Shown in pieces: positions 49,244 through 58,038 of a DNA stretch of 64,000 nt (positions are counted from its first letter, which is position 1; the number at the start of each line of letters is the position of its first letter). Position numbers and translations under genes: made by a program. The stretch is from an uncultured Prevotellaceae bacterium (lineage in GTDB: Bacteria > Bacteroidota > Bacteroidia > Bacteroidales > Muribaculaceae). The notes beneath the pieces are model-generated. The model made no database searches, was not told the origin of the DNA, and saw only the letters and a list, made by a program, of their open reading frames with translations. The DNA lies in contig ONJS01000015.1 in NCBI GenBank assembly GCA_900318205.1, positions 1 through 64,000 of the forward strand. Reading direction: 5' to 3'.

Positions 49244-51460
49244 ATGAAGAAATTTTTTAAGTTAACAGCAATGTCGGTTGCGGTGTTGGCCCTGTTGAGC
49301 TCCTCGACCTGCTCCAAGCAGGAATCGGCTCCCGGTCAGGCTCCTGCCACCGAGAAAACTTCCGGTAACATGGAAAAGAAAGCGTTCACTCCCGAATTCC
49401 TCAATCAGTTGGGTCGCGTGGGCGGTCCCCAGGTGTCGCCCGACGGCAAGAAGATCCTCTACGGCGTGACCTATTATGACATCGCCACCAACAAGGGCAA
49501 CTGCGACCTGTGGGTGATGGACATCGATGGCAAGAACGCCCGCCAGATTACCAACACGCCCAAGAGCGAGAGCAACTATGTGTGGATCGACGGCGGCAAG
49601 AAGATTGCCTTTATCTACACCGAGGACGGTGAGGCCAAGTGCCCCCAGCTGTGGGTGATGAACGCCGATGGCGGTGGCCGCAGCTGCGTGAGCAATATCG
49701 ACGAGGGCATCGAGGGCTTTGTCTTCTCGCCCGATGAGAAGCGCGTGGTCATGATTGCACAGGTGAAGTATGGCAAGACCGTTCAGGATACTTATCCTGA
49801 CCTGGACAAGACCACAGGCAAGCTCTATGATGACATGATGTACAAGCACTGGGACGAGTGGGTAACCACCATTCCTCACCCCTTTGTTGCTGACTTCGAC
49901 GGCAGCAAGGCCGGTAATGTCAAGGACGTGCTCGAGGGCGAGCCCTACGAGTCACCGATGAAGCCTTGGGGCGGCATCGAGTCCCTGGCATGGACCCCCG
50001 ACAGCAAGTCGCTCGTCTATGTCTGCCGCAAGAAGACTGGCAAGGACTATGCTTTCTCGACCAACAGCGACCTTTACAAGTATAACCTCGAGACCGGCAA
50101 GACCGAGAACCTCACCCAGGGCATGATGGGCTATGATACCTATCCCATCATCAACACCAAGGGTGAGATGGCTTGGCTCTCGATGGAGCACGATGGCTAC
50201 GAGGCTGACAAGAACCGTATCTTCTTCATGGATGCGGCCGGTAACAAGAAGGACCTGACCGCCGACTGGGACTACAGCGTTGATGCTATCGCCTGGTCAC
50301 CCGACGAGAAGGCTATCTATTTCATCTGCCCGTTCCAGGGCGTGCAGCCCATCTTCCGCATGGATGTCGCTACCCAGAAGGTGGATACCATCGCTATGGG
50401 CGTGTGTGACTACGACGGTCTGGCATTTGCCGAGGGTGGCAAAGTCATCACCTGCCAGCACAGCTACCAGACGCCCAACGAGATCTACAGCATCGAGCCC
50501 GGCAAGGAGCCCGTTCAGCTCACCCACGTCAACGACGAGATGCTTGCCCAGGTTGATCCCATCGGCATCGAGAAGCGCATGGTGCCCACCACCGATGGCA
50601 AGCTGATGACCACTTGGGTATGCTACCCGCCCAACTTCGACCCCACCAAGAAGTATCCCGCTATCCTCTTCTGCGAGGGTGGACCGCAGTCTCCTGTTAG
50701 CCAGTTCTGGAGCTATCGCTGGAACATGCGCATCATGGCCAGCAACGGCTATATCGTGATTCTGCCCAACCGTCGCGGCTTGCCCGGTTTCGGTACCGAG
50801 TGGAACGCCCAGATCAGTGGCGATTACGGCGGCCAGAACATGCGTGACTACCTCGCTGCAGTCGATTACATGAAGAAGGAGCCTTACATCGATGGCGAGC
50901 ACATCGGTGCAGTGGGTGCCAGCTACGGCGGCTACTCGGTTTACTTCCTCGCTGGTAACCACAACAAGCGCTTCGCTTGCTTCCTGGCTCATGCCGGTAT
51001 CTTCAACCTCGAGGCCCAGTACCTCGAGACCGAGGAGATGTGGTTCGTACAGTGGGATCTGGGTGGTGCCTTCTGGGACAAGGGCAATGCTACCGCACAG
51101 CGTTCCTACACCCAGGCCAACCCCAAGAACTATGTTCAGAACTGGGATACCCCCATCATGTGTACCGCAGGCGAACTTGATTACCGCATCGTCTTCACCC
51201 AGGCTTGCCAGGCATTCAATGCCGCCAAGATCAAGGGTCTGCCCGCACGTCTGCTGCTCTTCCCCGACGAGAACCACTGGATCCTCAAGCCGCAGAACAG
51301 CATCCTGTGGCAGCGTGAGTTCTTCCGCTGGCTCGACACTTGGCTGAAACCCGACAGCGAGGCCGCCAAACAGTACAAGGCCGAACAGGACAGCATCGCT
51401 GCTGCCAAGGCCGCTGCTGCACCTGCCCCCGCAGCCGCCCCTGCAGCCGAGCAGAAATAA
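49244..51460 (+). CDS. S9 family (dipeptidyl/acylaminoacyl) peptidase
   Basis: A 738-residue exported serine peptidase. The N-terminus is a signal peptide ending in STCSKQES, possibly a lipoprotein with Cys23. Residues about 45-450 form a beta-propeller (QVSPDGKKILYGVTYYD, FSPDEKRVVMIAQVKYG, SLAWTPDSKSLVYVCRKK). The C-terminal alpha/beta-hydrolase (about 455-710) has the nucleophile Ser560 in GASYGGYS, Asp646 in GELDYRI and His678 in FPDENHWI, a complete triad. S9 enzymes remove dipeptides or blocked residues from short peptides, so it could finish peptides released by the C10 proteases. A C-terminal Ala/Pro tail (AAAKAAAAPAPAAAPAAEQK) is not part of the catalytic fold. Followed by a terminator. 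Confidence 0.95.
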   Translation: MKKFFKLTAMSVAVLALLSSSTCSKQESAPGQAPATEKTSGNMEKKAFTPEFLNQLGRVGGPQVSPDGKKILYGVTYYDIATNKGNCDLWVMDIDGKNARQITNTPKSESNYVWIDGGKKIAFIYTEDGEAKCPQLWVMNADGGGRSCVSNIDEGIEGFVFSPDEKRVVMIAQVKYGKTVQDTYPDLDKTTGKLYDDMMYKHWDEWVTTIPHPFVADFDGSKAGNVKDVLEGEPYESPMKPWGGIESLAWTPDSKSLVYVCRKKTGKDYAFSTNSDLYKYNLETGKTENLTQGMMGYDTYPIINTKGEMAWLSMEHDGYEADKNRIFFMDAAGNKKDLTADWDYSVDAIAWSPDEKAIYFICPFQGVQPIFRMDVATQKVDTIAMGVCDYDGLAFAEGGKVITCQHSYQTPNEIYSIEPGKEPVQLTHVNDEMLAQVDPIGIEKRMVPTTDGKLMTTWVCYPPNFDPTKKYPAILFCEGGPQSPVSQFWSYRWNMRIMASNGYIVILPNRRGLPGFGTEWNAQISGDYGGQNMRDYLAAVDYMKKEPYIDGEHIGAVGASYGGYSVYFLAGNHNKRFACFLAHAGIFNLEAQYLETEEMWFVQWDLGGAFWDKGNATAQRSYTQANPKNYVQNWDTPIMCTAGELDYRIVFTQACQAFNAAKIKGLPARLLLFPDENHWILKPQNSILWQREFFRWLDTWLKPDSEAAKQYKAEQDSIAAAKAAAAPAPAAAPAAEQK

Positions 51461-51496
51461 AATGATTTAAGCAATATTTCTATTGCGATGATTGAT

Positions 51497-51529
51497 TAAG
51501 GGAGACCCGAATAGGGCCTCCCTTAGTTT
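51497..51529 (+). terminator. Terminator after the S9 peptidase
   Basis: TAAGGGAG (51497-51504) pairs with CTCCCTTA (51518-51525), extended by an inner CCC/GGG pairing, followed by GTTT. It lies 36 nt after the stop. Confidence 0.65.
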
Positions 51530-51582
51530 ATATACCGATGGCTTTTTTTCACTTAACAGCAATAACATTCTTGATTCTATTG

Positions 51583-51613
51583 TTTGCAAAATGATGAATA
51601 TTGTGTATATTTG
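51583..51613 (+). promoter_or_regulatory. Promoter of the 1352-residue adhesin
   Basis: TTTG (51583-51586), exactly 19 nt, then TATATTTG (51606-51613). It is the best match to the Bacteroidota consensus in the window and lies 51 nt before ATG 51665. Confidence 0.8.
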
Positions 51614-51664
51614 CGAGCAAAAATTCTAGCGTAAGTTTTTATTTTACAATCAATAATCAACATT

Positions 51665-54600
51665 ATGGGGAAGAAAACATTGTTTTTGCTTGCTGTGGCA
51701 ATGCTCTTGCTGTTGCCATCTCAGGTGAGGGCGCAAGATTCACCTCAGCAGTCTGTGGACTTGACCACCAGAATGGCAAGGACCACTCATGACGGTTTGA
51801 GGAAAATCAAGAATCAACCCTCCAAGATGATTGACGTCGCCTCACAAAAAGATGTGGCGACTGTGCAGACAACTGCCGACAGAAAGCGGGATGTCGTAGA
51901 GAAAACCAAGGCTCAAGAAGCCTTGAATGACAAAAAGGAAACCGCCGCCAAGAAGACGGCCCATCAACCTGCCGCTAGGCCCAGCCAGAGAGCGAAGAAC
52001 GCTCCACAACGTGCCGGGGCAGCGCTTGGCGATTATGGCGTAGTTATTACGGATTATCCTTACCTGAACACCTTCCAGACTCAGGATGAGCAAGAGGCAT
52101 TCACTATCATTGACGCCAATGGTGACAATCTTACTTGGGATTTCGCCTATACCAGTGACGAGAACTGGTTTGCACGATACACCTACAATAGCGCCTTGGA
52201 TGCCGACGACTGGCTGATTTCGCCTGCTTTCCACTTTGAGGCTGGTAAGCAGTACCGCTTGACGTTTGACACTTGGAACAAGGGATATGACGAGCGCATC
52301 GAGGTGATGGCTGGCAGCGATGCCACCCCCGAGGGCATGACCATCCAGGTTGTTGAGCCTACCGACGTCCTCTGGGAGGAACCCCAGGAGTTGGAAGCCA
52401 GTATTGTTGTGAGCGAGACGGGCACTTATTACATCGGTTTCCATGTCATCTCGCCAGCCGACATGAACAAGCTCTTTGTGGACAATGTGATGGTTGACGT
52501 CTTTGATATGGAGGCCCCTGCTGCTCCCACCGACTTAACAGCTGTCCAGACCGAGGAGCAACTTGAGGTCACCCTCAATTTAACGGCTCCTGTGGTAAAA
52601 CGCAATGGCGAACCCCTGTCCGGCAATCTGGACAAGGTTGAGCTCGTGCGCGACGACCAGGTAATCCACACCTTCGAGGACGTGGCGCCTGGCGCAGCGT
52701 TGACTTGGGTGGACAACGGTGATGACCTGACTCTGGGCCTGCACAAGTACTATGCTGTTGCCTATAACGAGAAGGGCGCCGGCGACAAGAGCGAGATTGT
52801 GGCCATGAAACTCATTGCCACGCTTGATGTGCCTTATACCGCCGATTTGACGCAGCCCGAAACCTTTGACATTTTCACGGTGATTGATGCCAACGAGGAC
52901 GGCTGCACATGGAATTGGGATGATACTTACCATACCAATTACAATTACAGTCCAGACAATGCTGCCGATGACTACCTTGTCATGCTTCCTGTGCAACTTG
53001 AGGCAGGCAAGAATTACTCTGTAATTGTCAATGCCTATAATTCGGGAATTGATGAGCGTTTTGAGGTGTTGCTGGGAACCGAACCCACTGCTGAGGCCTT
53101 GACTACTACGATCATTGAGCCCACCGATGTCACCACCTATGAAGACATGGGCGAGGAATACGAGGGTATGTTCTCGGTAAACGAGGCTGGCAAGTATTAC
53201 CTGGCTGTTCATGCCATCAGCGATGCCGACAAGTATCGCCTCATGGTGAAATACATCAGCATTGACTTTGGTGCCGAGCCCACGGCTCCTGCAGCACCCG
53301 CCATCAGCGTTGTTGCCGACGAGCAGGCTGCATTGCGTGCCGATGTTTCGGTAACTGCTCCCACTGTTGCCGTCGATGGTTCGCCGTTGACTTCTAACTT
53401 GGCACGTATCGACATCCTGCGTGACGGCACCGTTGTGGGCTGCGTTGAGGACGTCGTTTCGGGTGCGACCGTGGTCTATGTTGACGAACCTGATTACGTC
53501 GGAGACCACACTTATCAGGCTATCCCGTACAATGAGTCGGGCAAGGGCTTGAAGAGTGAAAAGGTGACCGTCTATGTCGGTCCTGATGTGCCGTGTGCTG
53601 TCGAGAACCTCACTGCCGCCGATGGTGGTGACATCGTTGCGCTGAACTGGGACAAGGTGAGCACTACCGGTGAGAACGGTGGCCCGGTAAATCCTGCTAC
53701 GGTCAACTATCTCGTTTGGAGCACATTTATCGAACAAGGATGGACTGATTACTCTATCGAGAAAAATGAACTGCTCGCCACGCTCACCGATGCTGACGCC
53801 TATGACGTGCCCTTCGACACCAACGAGGGTGAACAGCATGTGGAATACTGGATTGTAGAGACCAAGAATGAGGCTAACGCCGAGTATGACGGTATGACTA
53901 CAACGACTGGTCTGCTGGTGGGTGCTCCCTACGAGTTGCCACTTGTCGAGAGCTTCACTGATGATGAACTGCATTACTTCTGGGAGACCAACGGAACGGT
54001 CATGATTTCGGCTCAGTCTAGTGATGATGATGGCTCGTCAATGGCGCTGCTCTCCGAGGAAGAAGGTGTGGTGTTATTCAACTCTGGTAAACTTGACCTT
54101 GAGGGTCTTGCTAACCCGACGCTTGTCTTTGATGTCGCCAGTCCTAACATCCAAGATCTGACAATTATCGGCAGTGTTGATGACGGCGAATTTACCGTCC
54201 TTCAGGAAAACGTCTCGGTTGGAAATTCCTTCACACAGGTGAAGGTGCCCCTGACGGCTCTGCAAGGCGGTCGTTATGCTCGCTTTGGCCTCGTGGCAGA
54301 GTATGTAAACGCTTCCGAGATTGACCATTGGGAGGGTGAACTGATTACTATGGGCGACGTGCTCCTGGTTGACAATATCCATATCGCCGACTTGTATCAG
54401 CATGACCTGTCAGTAGCAGTTGATGCTCCCTCAAGTGTGGTTGCTGGTAACACGGCTTCGATGACGGTTACCGTGACCAATGAGGGCGAAGATGCAGCTA
54501 ACGGCTTCAATGTAGTGCTCATGGCTGGTGACAAGCAGTTGCTGGATGTGACGCCCAACCAGACGCTGCCTTCCTTCAAGTCTTGGACTCAGCAGGTTGA

Positions 54601-55723
54601 CTTCCCGACTTCGGTACTCGATGAGGCCGGTGATGTCGAGATTGTTGCTCGCGTAGTCTATGAAATGGACCAGCAACTCGCCAACAATGAGGCTCAAGCC
54701 TATATCACCATTGTTGAGCCCGCTCTGCCTGCTCCCACCGACCTGGTTGTCGAGAAGATGTCAGCCAGCGACCTGGCGCTCTCATGGACGGCTCCCGATA
54801 CCAATGGCGCGATGCGTGTGACCGAGGACTTTGAGGATTCTGAGGTATTCCCCGAGTTCAGCCTGGGTGGTATCACTGCCACACAGCATACTGGAGCCTT
54901 CGGTGATTGGTCGCTCTATGACGGCAACGGGTTGATGTGCTATAGCTTCTCGGGCTTCGAGGTCCCCAACCTGGGTGAGCCCATGGCATGGATGCCCTTC
55001 AATTCCATGTATGAGGACTTCCCCGTTGAGGTGGGTTCGGTCTATGAGCCTCACAGTGGCAACCAGTTGCTGTTGTCCGTTTGTGTGTCCGACGGTGATC
55101 CCATTCCTGGCACTGACCATTGGCTGATTTCGCCCGAGTTGATGGGCAATGAGCAGGAAATTAGTTTCTTCGCCCGCGTGATTACACCCGACTATGGCTA
55201 TGAGAGTTTTGAGGTGCTCTATTCGACCTCCGATGACGATATCGACAGCTTTGTCTCGCTTGATGAGATATGGCTCGATGCCACCGACTGGACCGAGTAC
55301 ACCTTCACGCTTCCCGAGGGCACTAAGCGCTTTGCCATCCGCCACTCGTCACAAGACATCTTTGGTCTCCTGTTGGATGACGTCACCTATGAGCGTGCCG
55401 CAATCGCTCCCGTGGCATACAACATCTATGTGGATGGCGAGTTGGTTGGCAGTACTCCTGAAACGACCTATGAGTTGCCTGCTACAGGCTTGACCGACGG
55501 TCAGCACTCGTTTGCAGTGACGGCAGTCTATGAGGGCGGCAGGGAGTCTGCCCCGGCAACGGCTACGATAGACATCCATAGCGGCATCAGCGAACTTGCC
55601 GTAGATGGTCAGCCCGTGGACGTGTACACCATCGATGGTCGTCTGGTACGCCGCCAAGCCACCAGCCTTGAGGGCTTGAAGGGCCTCTTCCTGATTGGCA
55701 ACAAGAAGGTTTACCTTAAGTAA
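51665..55723 (+). CDS. Gingipain-like secreted adhesin with choice-of-anchor/cleaved-adhesin and Fn3-type domains
   Basis: A 1352-residue exported protein. The signal peptide (MGKKTLFLLAVAMLLLLPSQ) is followed by a charged, coil-prone stretch to about 120. At least four cleaved-adhesin/choice-of-anchor J type jelly rolls follow (about 120-280, 380-530, 755-905 and 1050-1230), each with the pattern of WLISPAFHFEAGKQYRLTFD or HWLISPELMGNEQEISFF. They alternate with Fn3-like repeats (APAAPTDLTAVQTEEQLEVT, PAPTDLVVEKMSASDLALSW) and one CARDB-like domain (about 910-1020: MTVTVTNEGEDAANGFNVVL). The end (VDVYTIDGRLVRRQATSLEG, then FLIGNKKVYLK) resembles the type IX secretion C-terminal sorting domain. 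No protease domain is visible, so it is probably a surface binding protein. Confidence 0.88.
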   Translation: MGKKTLFLLAVAMLLLLPSQVRAQDSPQQSVDLTTRMARTTHDGLRKIKNQPSKMIDVASQKDVATVQTTADRKRDVVEKTKAQEALNDKKETAAKKTAHQPAARPSQRAKNAPQRAGAALGDYGVVITDYPYLNTFQTQDEQEAFTIIDANGDNLTWDFAYTSDENWFARYTYNSALDADDWLISPAFHFEAGKQYRLTFDTWNKGYDERIEVMAGSDATPEGMTIQVVEPTDVLWEEPQELEASIVVSETGTYYIGFHVISPADMNKLFVDNVMVDVFDMEAPAAPTDLTAVQTEEQLEVTLNLTAPVVKRNGEPLSGNLDKVELVRDDQVIHTFEDVAPGAALTWVDNGDDLTLGLHKYYAVAYNEKGAGDKSEIVAMKLIATLDVPYTADLTQPETFDIFTVIDANEDGCTWNWDDTYHTNYNYSPDNAADDYLVMLPVQLEAGKNYSVIVNAYNSGIDERFEVLLGTEPTAEALTTTIIEPTDVTTYEDMGEEYEGMFSVNEAGKYYLAVHAISDADKYRLMVKYISIDFGAEPTAPAAPAISVVADEQAALRADVSVTAPTVAVDGSPLTSNLARIDILRDGTVVGCVEDVVSGATVVYVDEPDYVGDHTYQAIPYNESGKGLKSEKVTVYVGPDVPCAVENLTAADGGDIVALNWDKVSTTGENGGPVNPATVNYLVWSTFIEQGWTDYSIEKNELLATLTDADAYDVPFDTNEGEQHVEYWIVETKNEANAEYDGMTTTTGLLVGAPYELPLVESFTDDELHYFWETNGTVMISAQSSDDDGSSMALLSEEEGVVLFNSGKLDLEGLANPTLVFDVASPNIQDLTIIGSVDDGEFTVLQENVSVGNSFTQVKVPLTALQGGRYARFGLVAEYVNASEIDHWEGELITMGDVLLVDNIHIADLYQHDLSVAVDAPSSVVAGNTASMTVTVTNEGEDAANGFNVVLMAGDKQLLDVTPNQTLPSFKSWTQQVDFPTSVLDEAGDVEIVARVVYEMDQQLANNEAQAYITIVEPALPAPTDLVVEKMSASDLALSWTAPDTNGAMRVTEDFEDSEVFPEFSLGGITATQHTGAFGDWSLYDGNGLMCYSFSGFEVPNLGEPMAWMPFNSMYEDFPVEVGSVYEPHSGNQLLLSVCVSDGDPIPGTDHWLISPELMGNEQEISFFARVITPDYGYESFEVLYSTSDDDIDSFVSLDEIWLDATDWTEYTFTLPEGTKRFAIRHSSQDIFGLLLDDVTYERAAIAPVAYNIYVDGELVGSTPETTYELPATGLTDGQHSFAVTAVYEGGRESAPATATIDIHSGISELAVDGQPVDVYTIDGRLVRRQATSLEGLKGLFLIGNKKVYLK

Positions 55724-55739
55724 ACTTTTTCTGATAGGC

Positions 55740-55787
55740 ATTTAGCTGTTAGCCGGCATGTGTTGGCTAGCAGCTAAATCTTTTTTA
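55740..55787 (+). terminator. Terminator after the adhesin gene
   Basis: ATTTAGCTGTTAGCC (55740-55754) pairs with GGCTAGCAGCTAAAT (55765-55779), 14 of 15 plus a wobble, followed by CTTTTTTA. It lies 16 nt after the stop. Confidence 0.8.
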
Positions 55788-55797
55788 TGTCCTTTGA

Positions 55798-55829
55798 TTT
55801 GCGGGTTTTACAGGTAAAGGTTAATTTTG
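55798..55829 (+). promoter_or_regulatory. Promoter of the DUF2284 gene, nearly leaderless
   Basis: TTTG (55798-55801), 20 nt, then TAATTTTG (55822-55829). Only 5 nt separate it from ATG 55835. It decides the start: the frame is open to 55787, but that part overlaps the promoter and the terminator. Confidence 0.7.
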
Positions 55830-55834
55830 CATCC

Positions 55835-56389
55835 ATGAATTATACAGTGACTAGCAAAGAGGTGACGATTGCTGCTGATGAGTTTATCAGCCGTTACCGT
55901 GATGTGGAACGCATCAGGGAGTATTGCCTGCAGTGCCCCGGCTATGGCAAGGCGTGGAACTGTCCGCCGTTTGATTTTGATGCGCGCACCGTGAGCGACG
56001 GCTTCAAGACGGTGAGGCTGATGGCGACAATCATTGAGTTTGACGAGCCGACGCGTGCCGCCTGCAAGTCTCCCGAGCAGGCCATAGCAGTTGGCAAGCA
56101 AGCGATGGAAGAAGTGTGGAAGACGTTGCTGCCGCGCCTGTATGGGATGGAGCGAGAGACGCCGGGCAGCCGCTGCTTCACCTTTCGCTGTGTGTTGTGT
56201 CCCGAGGGTTGCACCCGTCCCGAGGGCAAGCCTTGTCGCCATCCCGAACTCATGCGCCACTCGCTGGAGTCCGTCGGTTTTGACATCGAAGCCATGACAC
56301 GCGACCTGCTGGACCTCCATCTGGAATGGAGTAAAGACGGCTCCCTCTCCAAGCACATCACCCTAGTCACCGCCCTGTTCCTTACATAG
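55835..56389 (+). CDS. DUF2284 family putative metal-binding protein
   Basis: From ATG 55835 the protein has 184 residues. It belongs to the DUF2284 (predicted metal-binding) family, seen from two cysteine clusters: YCLQCPGYGKAWNCPPFDFD (about residues 29-48) and FRCVLCPEGCTRPEGKPCRH (about 124-143), followed by SLESVGFDIEAMTRDL. The cysteines probably hold iron-sulfur or zinc; corrinoid or radical functions have been guessed for relatives but none is proven. No signal peptide. The stop codon TAG is also the first three bases of the heptamer array in copy G. Confidence 0.85.
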   Translation: MNYTVTSKEVTIAADEFISRYRDVERIREYCLQCPGYGKAWNCPPFDFDARTVSDGFKTVRLMATIIEFDEPTRAACKSPEQAIAVGKQAMEEVWKTLLPRLYGMERETPGSRCFTFRCVLCPEGCTRPEGKPCRHPELMRHSLESVGFDIEAMTRDLLDLHLEWSKDGSLSKHITLVTALFLT

Positions 56390-56531
56390 ACGTTAGATTT
56401 TAGACTTTAGACGTTAGACATTAGACGTTAGACATTAGACGTTAGACATTAGACGTTAGACATTAGACGTTAGCTTCACTAATCACTAACCTCTAATCAC
56501 TAATCTGCGAGCTATGCTCGCACAGCTCGCA
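56387..56531 (-). repeat. Composite heptamer element, copy G (reverse orientation)
   Basis: Read on the minus strand from 56531: head with GCGAGC and a hairpin TGCGAGC / GCTCGCA (arms at 56503-56509 and 56513-56519), four units of ATTAGTG type (ATTAGTG, ATTAGAG, GTTAGTG, ATTAGTG), AAGC, then twelve units of TAACGTC/TAATGTC type to 56387. On the plus strand the units read TAGACGT/TAGACAT and begin with the DUF2284 stop TAG. The head begins directly after the DUF486 stop. The element fills the whole space between two convergent stop codons. Confidence 0.85.
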
Positions 56532-56912
56532 TCACTTGTAAAACACAAAGAACACCGCCATGACCAGGCAGACGAAGGCTGCCAGGTGATTCCAGTGCAG
56601 CGTCTCTCCGTTGAAATAGACCGTGACAAATACGGTGAATACCGTCAGCGAGATGACTTCCTGAATCACCTTCAGCTGCATGATGTTGAACGGTCCGCCG
56701 TTGCCGTCAAAGCCGATGCGGTTGGCGGGAATCTGGCAGCAGTATTCGGGCAACGCCAGCAGCCATGACAGGAGGATGATAATATAGAGTGGGGTATTGC
56801 TCGTGACGACGTTGATTTGTTGCAGTTTCAGGTGACCGTACCAGGCGAAGGTCATGAAGATATTGGCTATGATCAATAGCCCGATGGTGTAGAATTGGTG
56901 CAGGTGTAACAT
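56532..56912 (-). CDS. DUF486 family small membrane protein (DMT-like)
   Basis: A 126-residue integral membrane protein of the DUF486 family, related to small drug/metabolite transporters. Four hydrophobic segments are visible (about 8-26, 40-56, 80-98, 106-124). The family stretch LALPEYCCQIPANRIGFDGN lies between segments two and three, then QLKVIQEVISLTVFTVFVTV and HLAAFVCLVMAVFFVFYK. Transport has not been shown for the family. The stop TGA is followed at once by the head of repeat copy G. Confidence 0.88.
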   Translation of the reverse strand: MLHLHQFYTIGLLIIANIFMTFAWYGHLKLQQINVVTSNTPLYIIILLSWLLALPEYCCQIPANRIGFDGNGGPFNIMQLKVIQEVISLTVFTVFVTVYFNGETLHWNHLAAFVCLVMAVFFVFYK

Positions 56913-56949
56913 TTATCTTTGATTTTGACTGGTTTTCGTTTTTGCGGCG

Positions 56950-56957
56950 CAAAAGTA
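56950..56957 (-). promoter_or_regulatory. -7 element for the DUF486 gene
   Basis: TACTTTTG on the minus strand, 37 nt before ATG 56912; no clear -33 box. The 56913-57141 gap otherwise holds AT-rich sequence and the AraC gene's -7 element. Confidence 0.4.
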
Positions 56958-57110
56958 CTCATTTATTCGATACCGCATTGCACGTTCATGCCGATTTATT
57001 TCATGCTTCATCCCTCACGAGATAAGGCTTTAGGACGTATATTTTGGTTAAAAACGCACCATTTTTGATAAAATAAGGTGAATTATTCTAATTTTTTGTT
57101 CTATAATACC

Positions 57111-57118
57111 TATATTTG
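57111..57118 (+). promoter_or_regulatory. -7 element for the AraC-family gene
   Basis: TATATTTG, 23 nt before ATG 57142. TTTG at 57095-57098 is too close (12 nt) to be a standard -33 box. Confidence 0.45.
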
Positions 57119-57141
57119 CATCAACAATAATCAATAAGGAT

Positions 57142-58038
57142 ATGAAACATAACCCGGTATGGACGATGGACCTGTCGATGTTGGAGAACGACGGCAGGAC
57201 TTTGACGCTTGGCAGCAAACTCCTGGTCACGGATAATCTGGAGGGGCAGCCGATGCGTGACGACAGCCTCAACGATAATGCCAAGCGGTTTCCCATGAAG
57301 CTCTCGGCAGCATGCATGGTGGTTGTGATCAAGGGATCGGTACGCTTCAGCGTGAACTTCCGCGAGTTCGTTGCCACCGAGAATACTTGCCTGATTACCA
57401 CCGAGGGCACCATTGTCGAGAATGTCGTCTATGAAACCGATTCGCGTGTTATCTTCATTTCCTTTTCCCAGTCAGAGCTGTCGGGTCCCAATAATTCGAC
57501 CCAGCACAATGTCCACAGGCTCTATGCCTTGCAGGCGGTGCTGGTGCGCCTGATGCCGCAGCACCTTGACATGATGCGCACGGTCTATCAGCTGTTGCGC
57601 AAGATCTTGAGCGATCCGGCGTTTGCCGCCAACAGGGAGGCTATAGCCTTCAGCTGCCTTGCTTTGATGGCAAACATCATCCTGCAGACTGCAGACGATC
57701 AGCCCGAATTGGCGCCCAAGAGTTCACGCCGCGACGAGATTGTGGCGCGGTTCCTGCAGTGTGTCGCCGACAATTACCGCACCCACAGGGAACTGAGCTT
57801 CTATGCCAGCCAACTTTGTCTCTCGCTCAAGTATATGTCCCATATCATCTATGAGCAGACGGGGCGTCATCCTTCGCAGTGGATCAAGGATTATGTCATT
57901 CTCGACGCCAAGACGATGCTGCGCAGCGGACGATACACCGTCCAGCAGGTAGCGGACGAACTGAATTTCCCCAACCAGTCCTTCTTCGGCAAGTACTTCA
58001 AGGAAGCCGTCGGCGTCTCCCCCAAGAAGTGGAAATAA
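57142..58038 (+). CDS. AraC family transcriptional regulator
   Basis: A 298-residue DNA-binding protein. Residues about 20-140 form a cupin-like sensing domain (KLSAACMVVVIKGSVRFSVN, then ENTCLITTEGTIVENVVYET). A helical middle leads to the C-terminal double helix-turn-helix (about 205-298: LSFYASQLCLSLKYMSHIIY and the second motif TVQQVADELNFPNQSFFGKY, with the final FKEAVGVSPKKWK). The inducer is unknown. It is convergent with the GH3 gene across repeat copy H; it may or may not control the GH3/GH2 pair. Its TAA stop is followed directly by the heptamer array. Confidence 0.92.
   Translation: MKHNPVWTMDLSMLENDGRTLTLGSKLLVTDNLEGQPMRDDSLNDNAKRFPMKLSAACMVVVIKGSVRFSVNFREFVATENTCLITTEGTIVENVVYETDSRVIFISFSQSELSGPNNSTQHNVHRLYALQAVLVRLMPQHLDMMRTVYQLLRKILSDPAFAANREAIAFSCLALMANIILQTADDQPELAPKSSRRDEIVARFLQCVADNYRTHRELSFYASQLCLSLKYMSHIIYEQTGRHPSQWIKDYVILDAKTMLRSGRYTVQQVADELNFPNQSFFGKYFKEAVGVSPKKWK

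Noticed and set aside
56387-56531. Regular array of 7-bp units, considered as a CRISPR array
   Set aside because: Units are far too short, there are no spacers and no cas genes; the other heptamer arrays fail for the same reasons.
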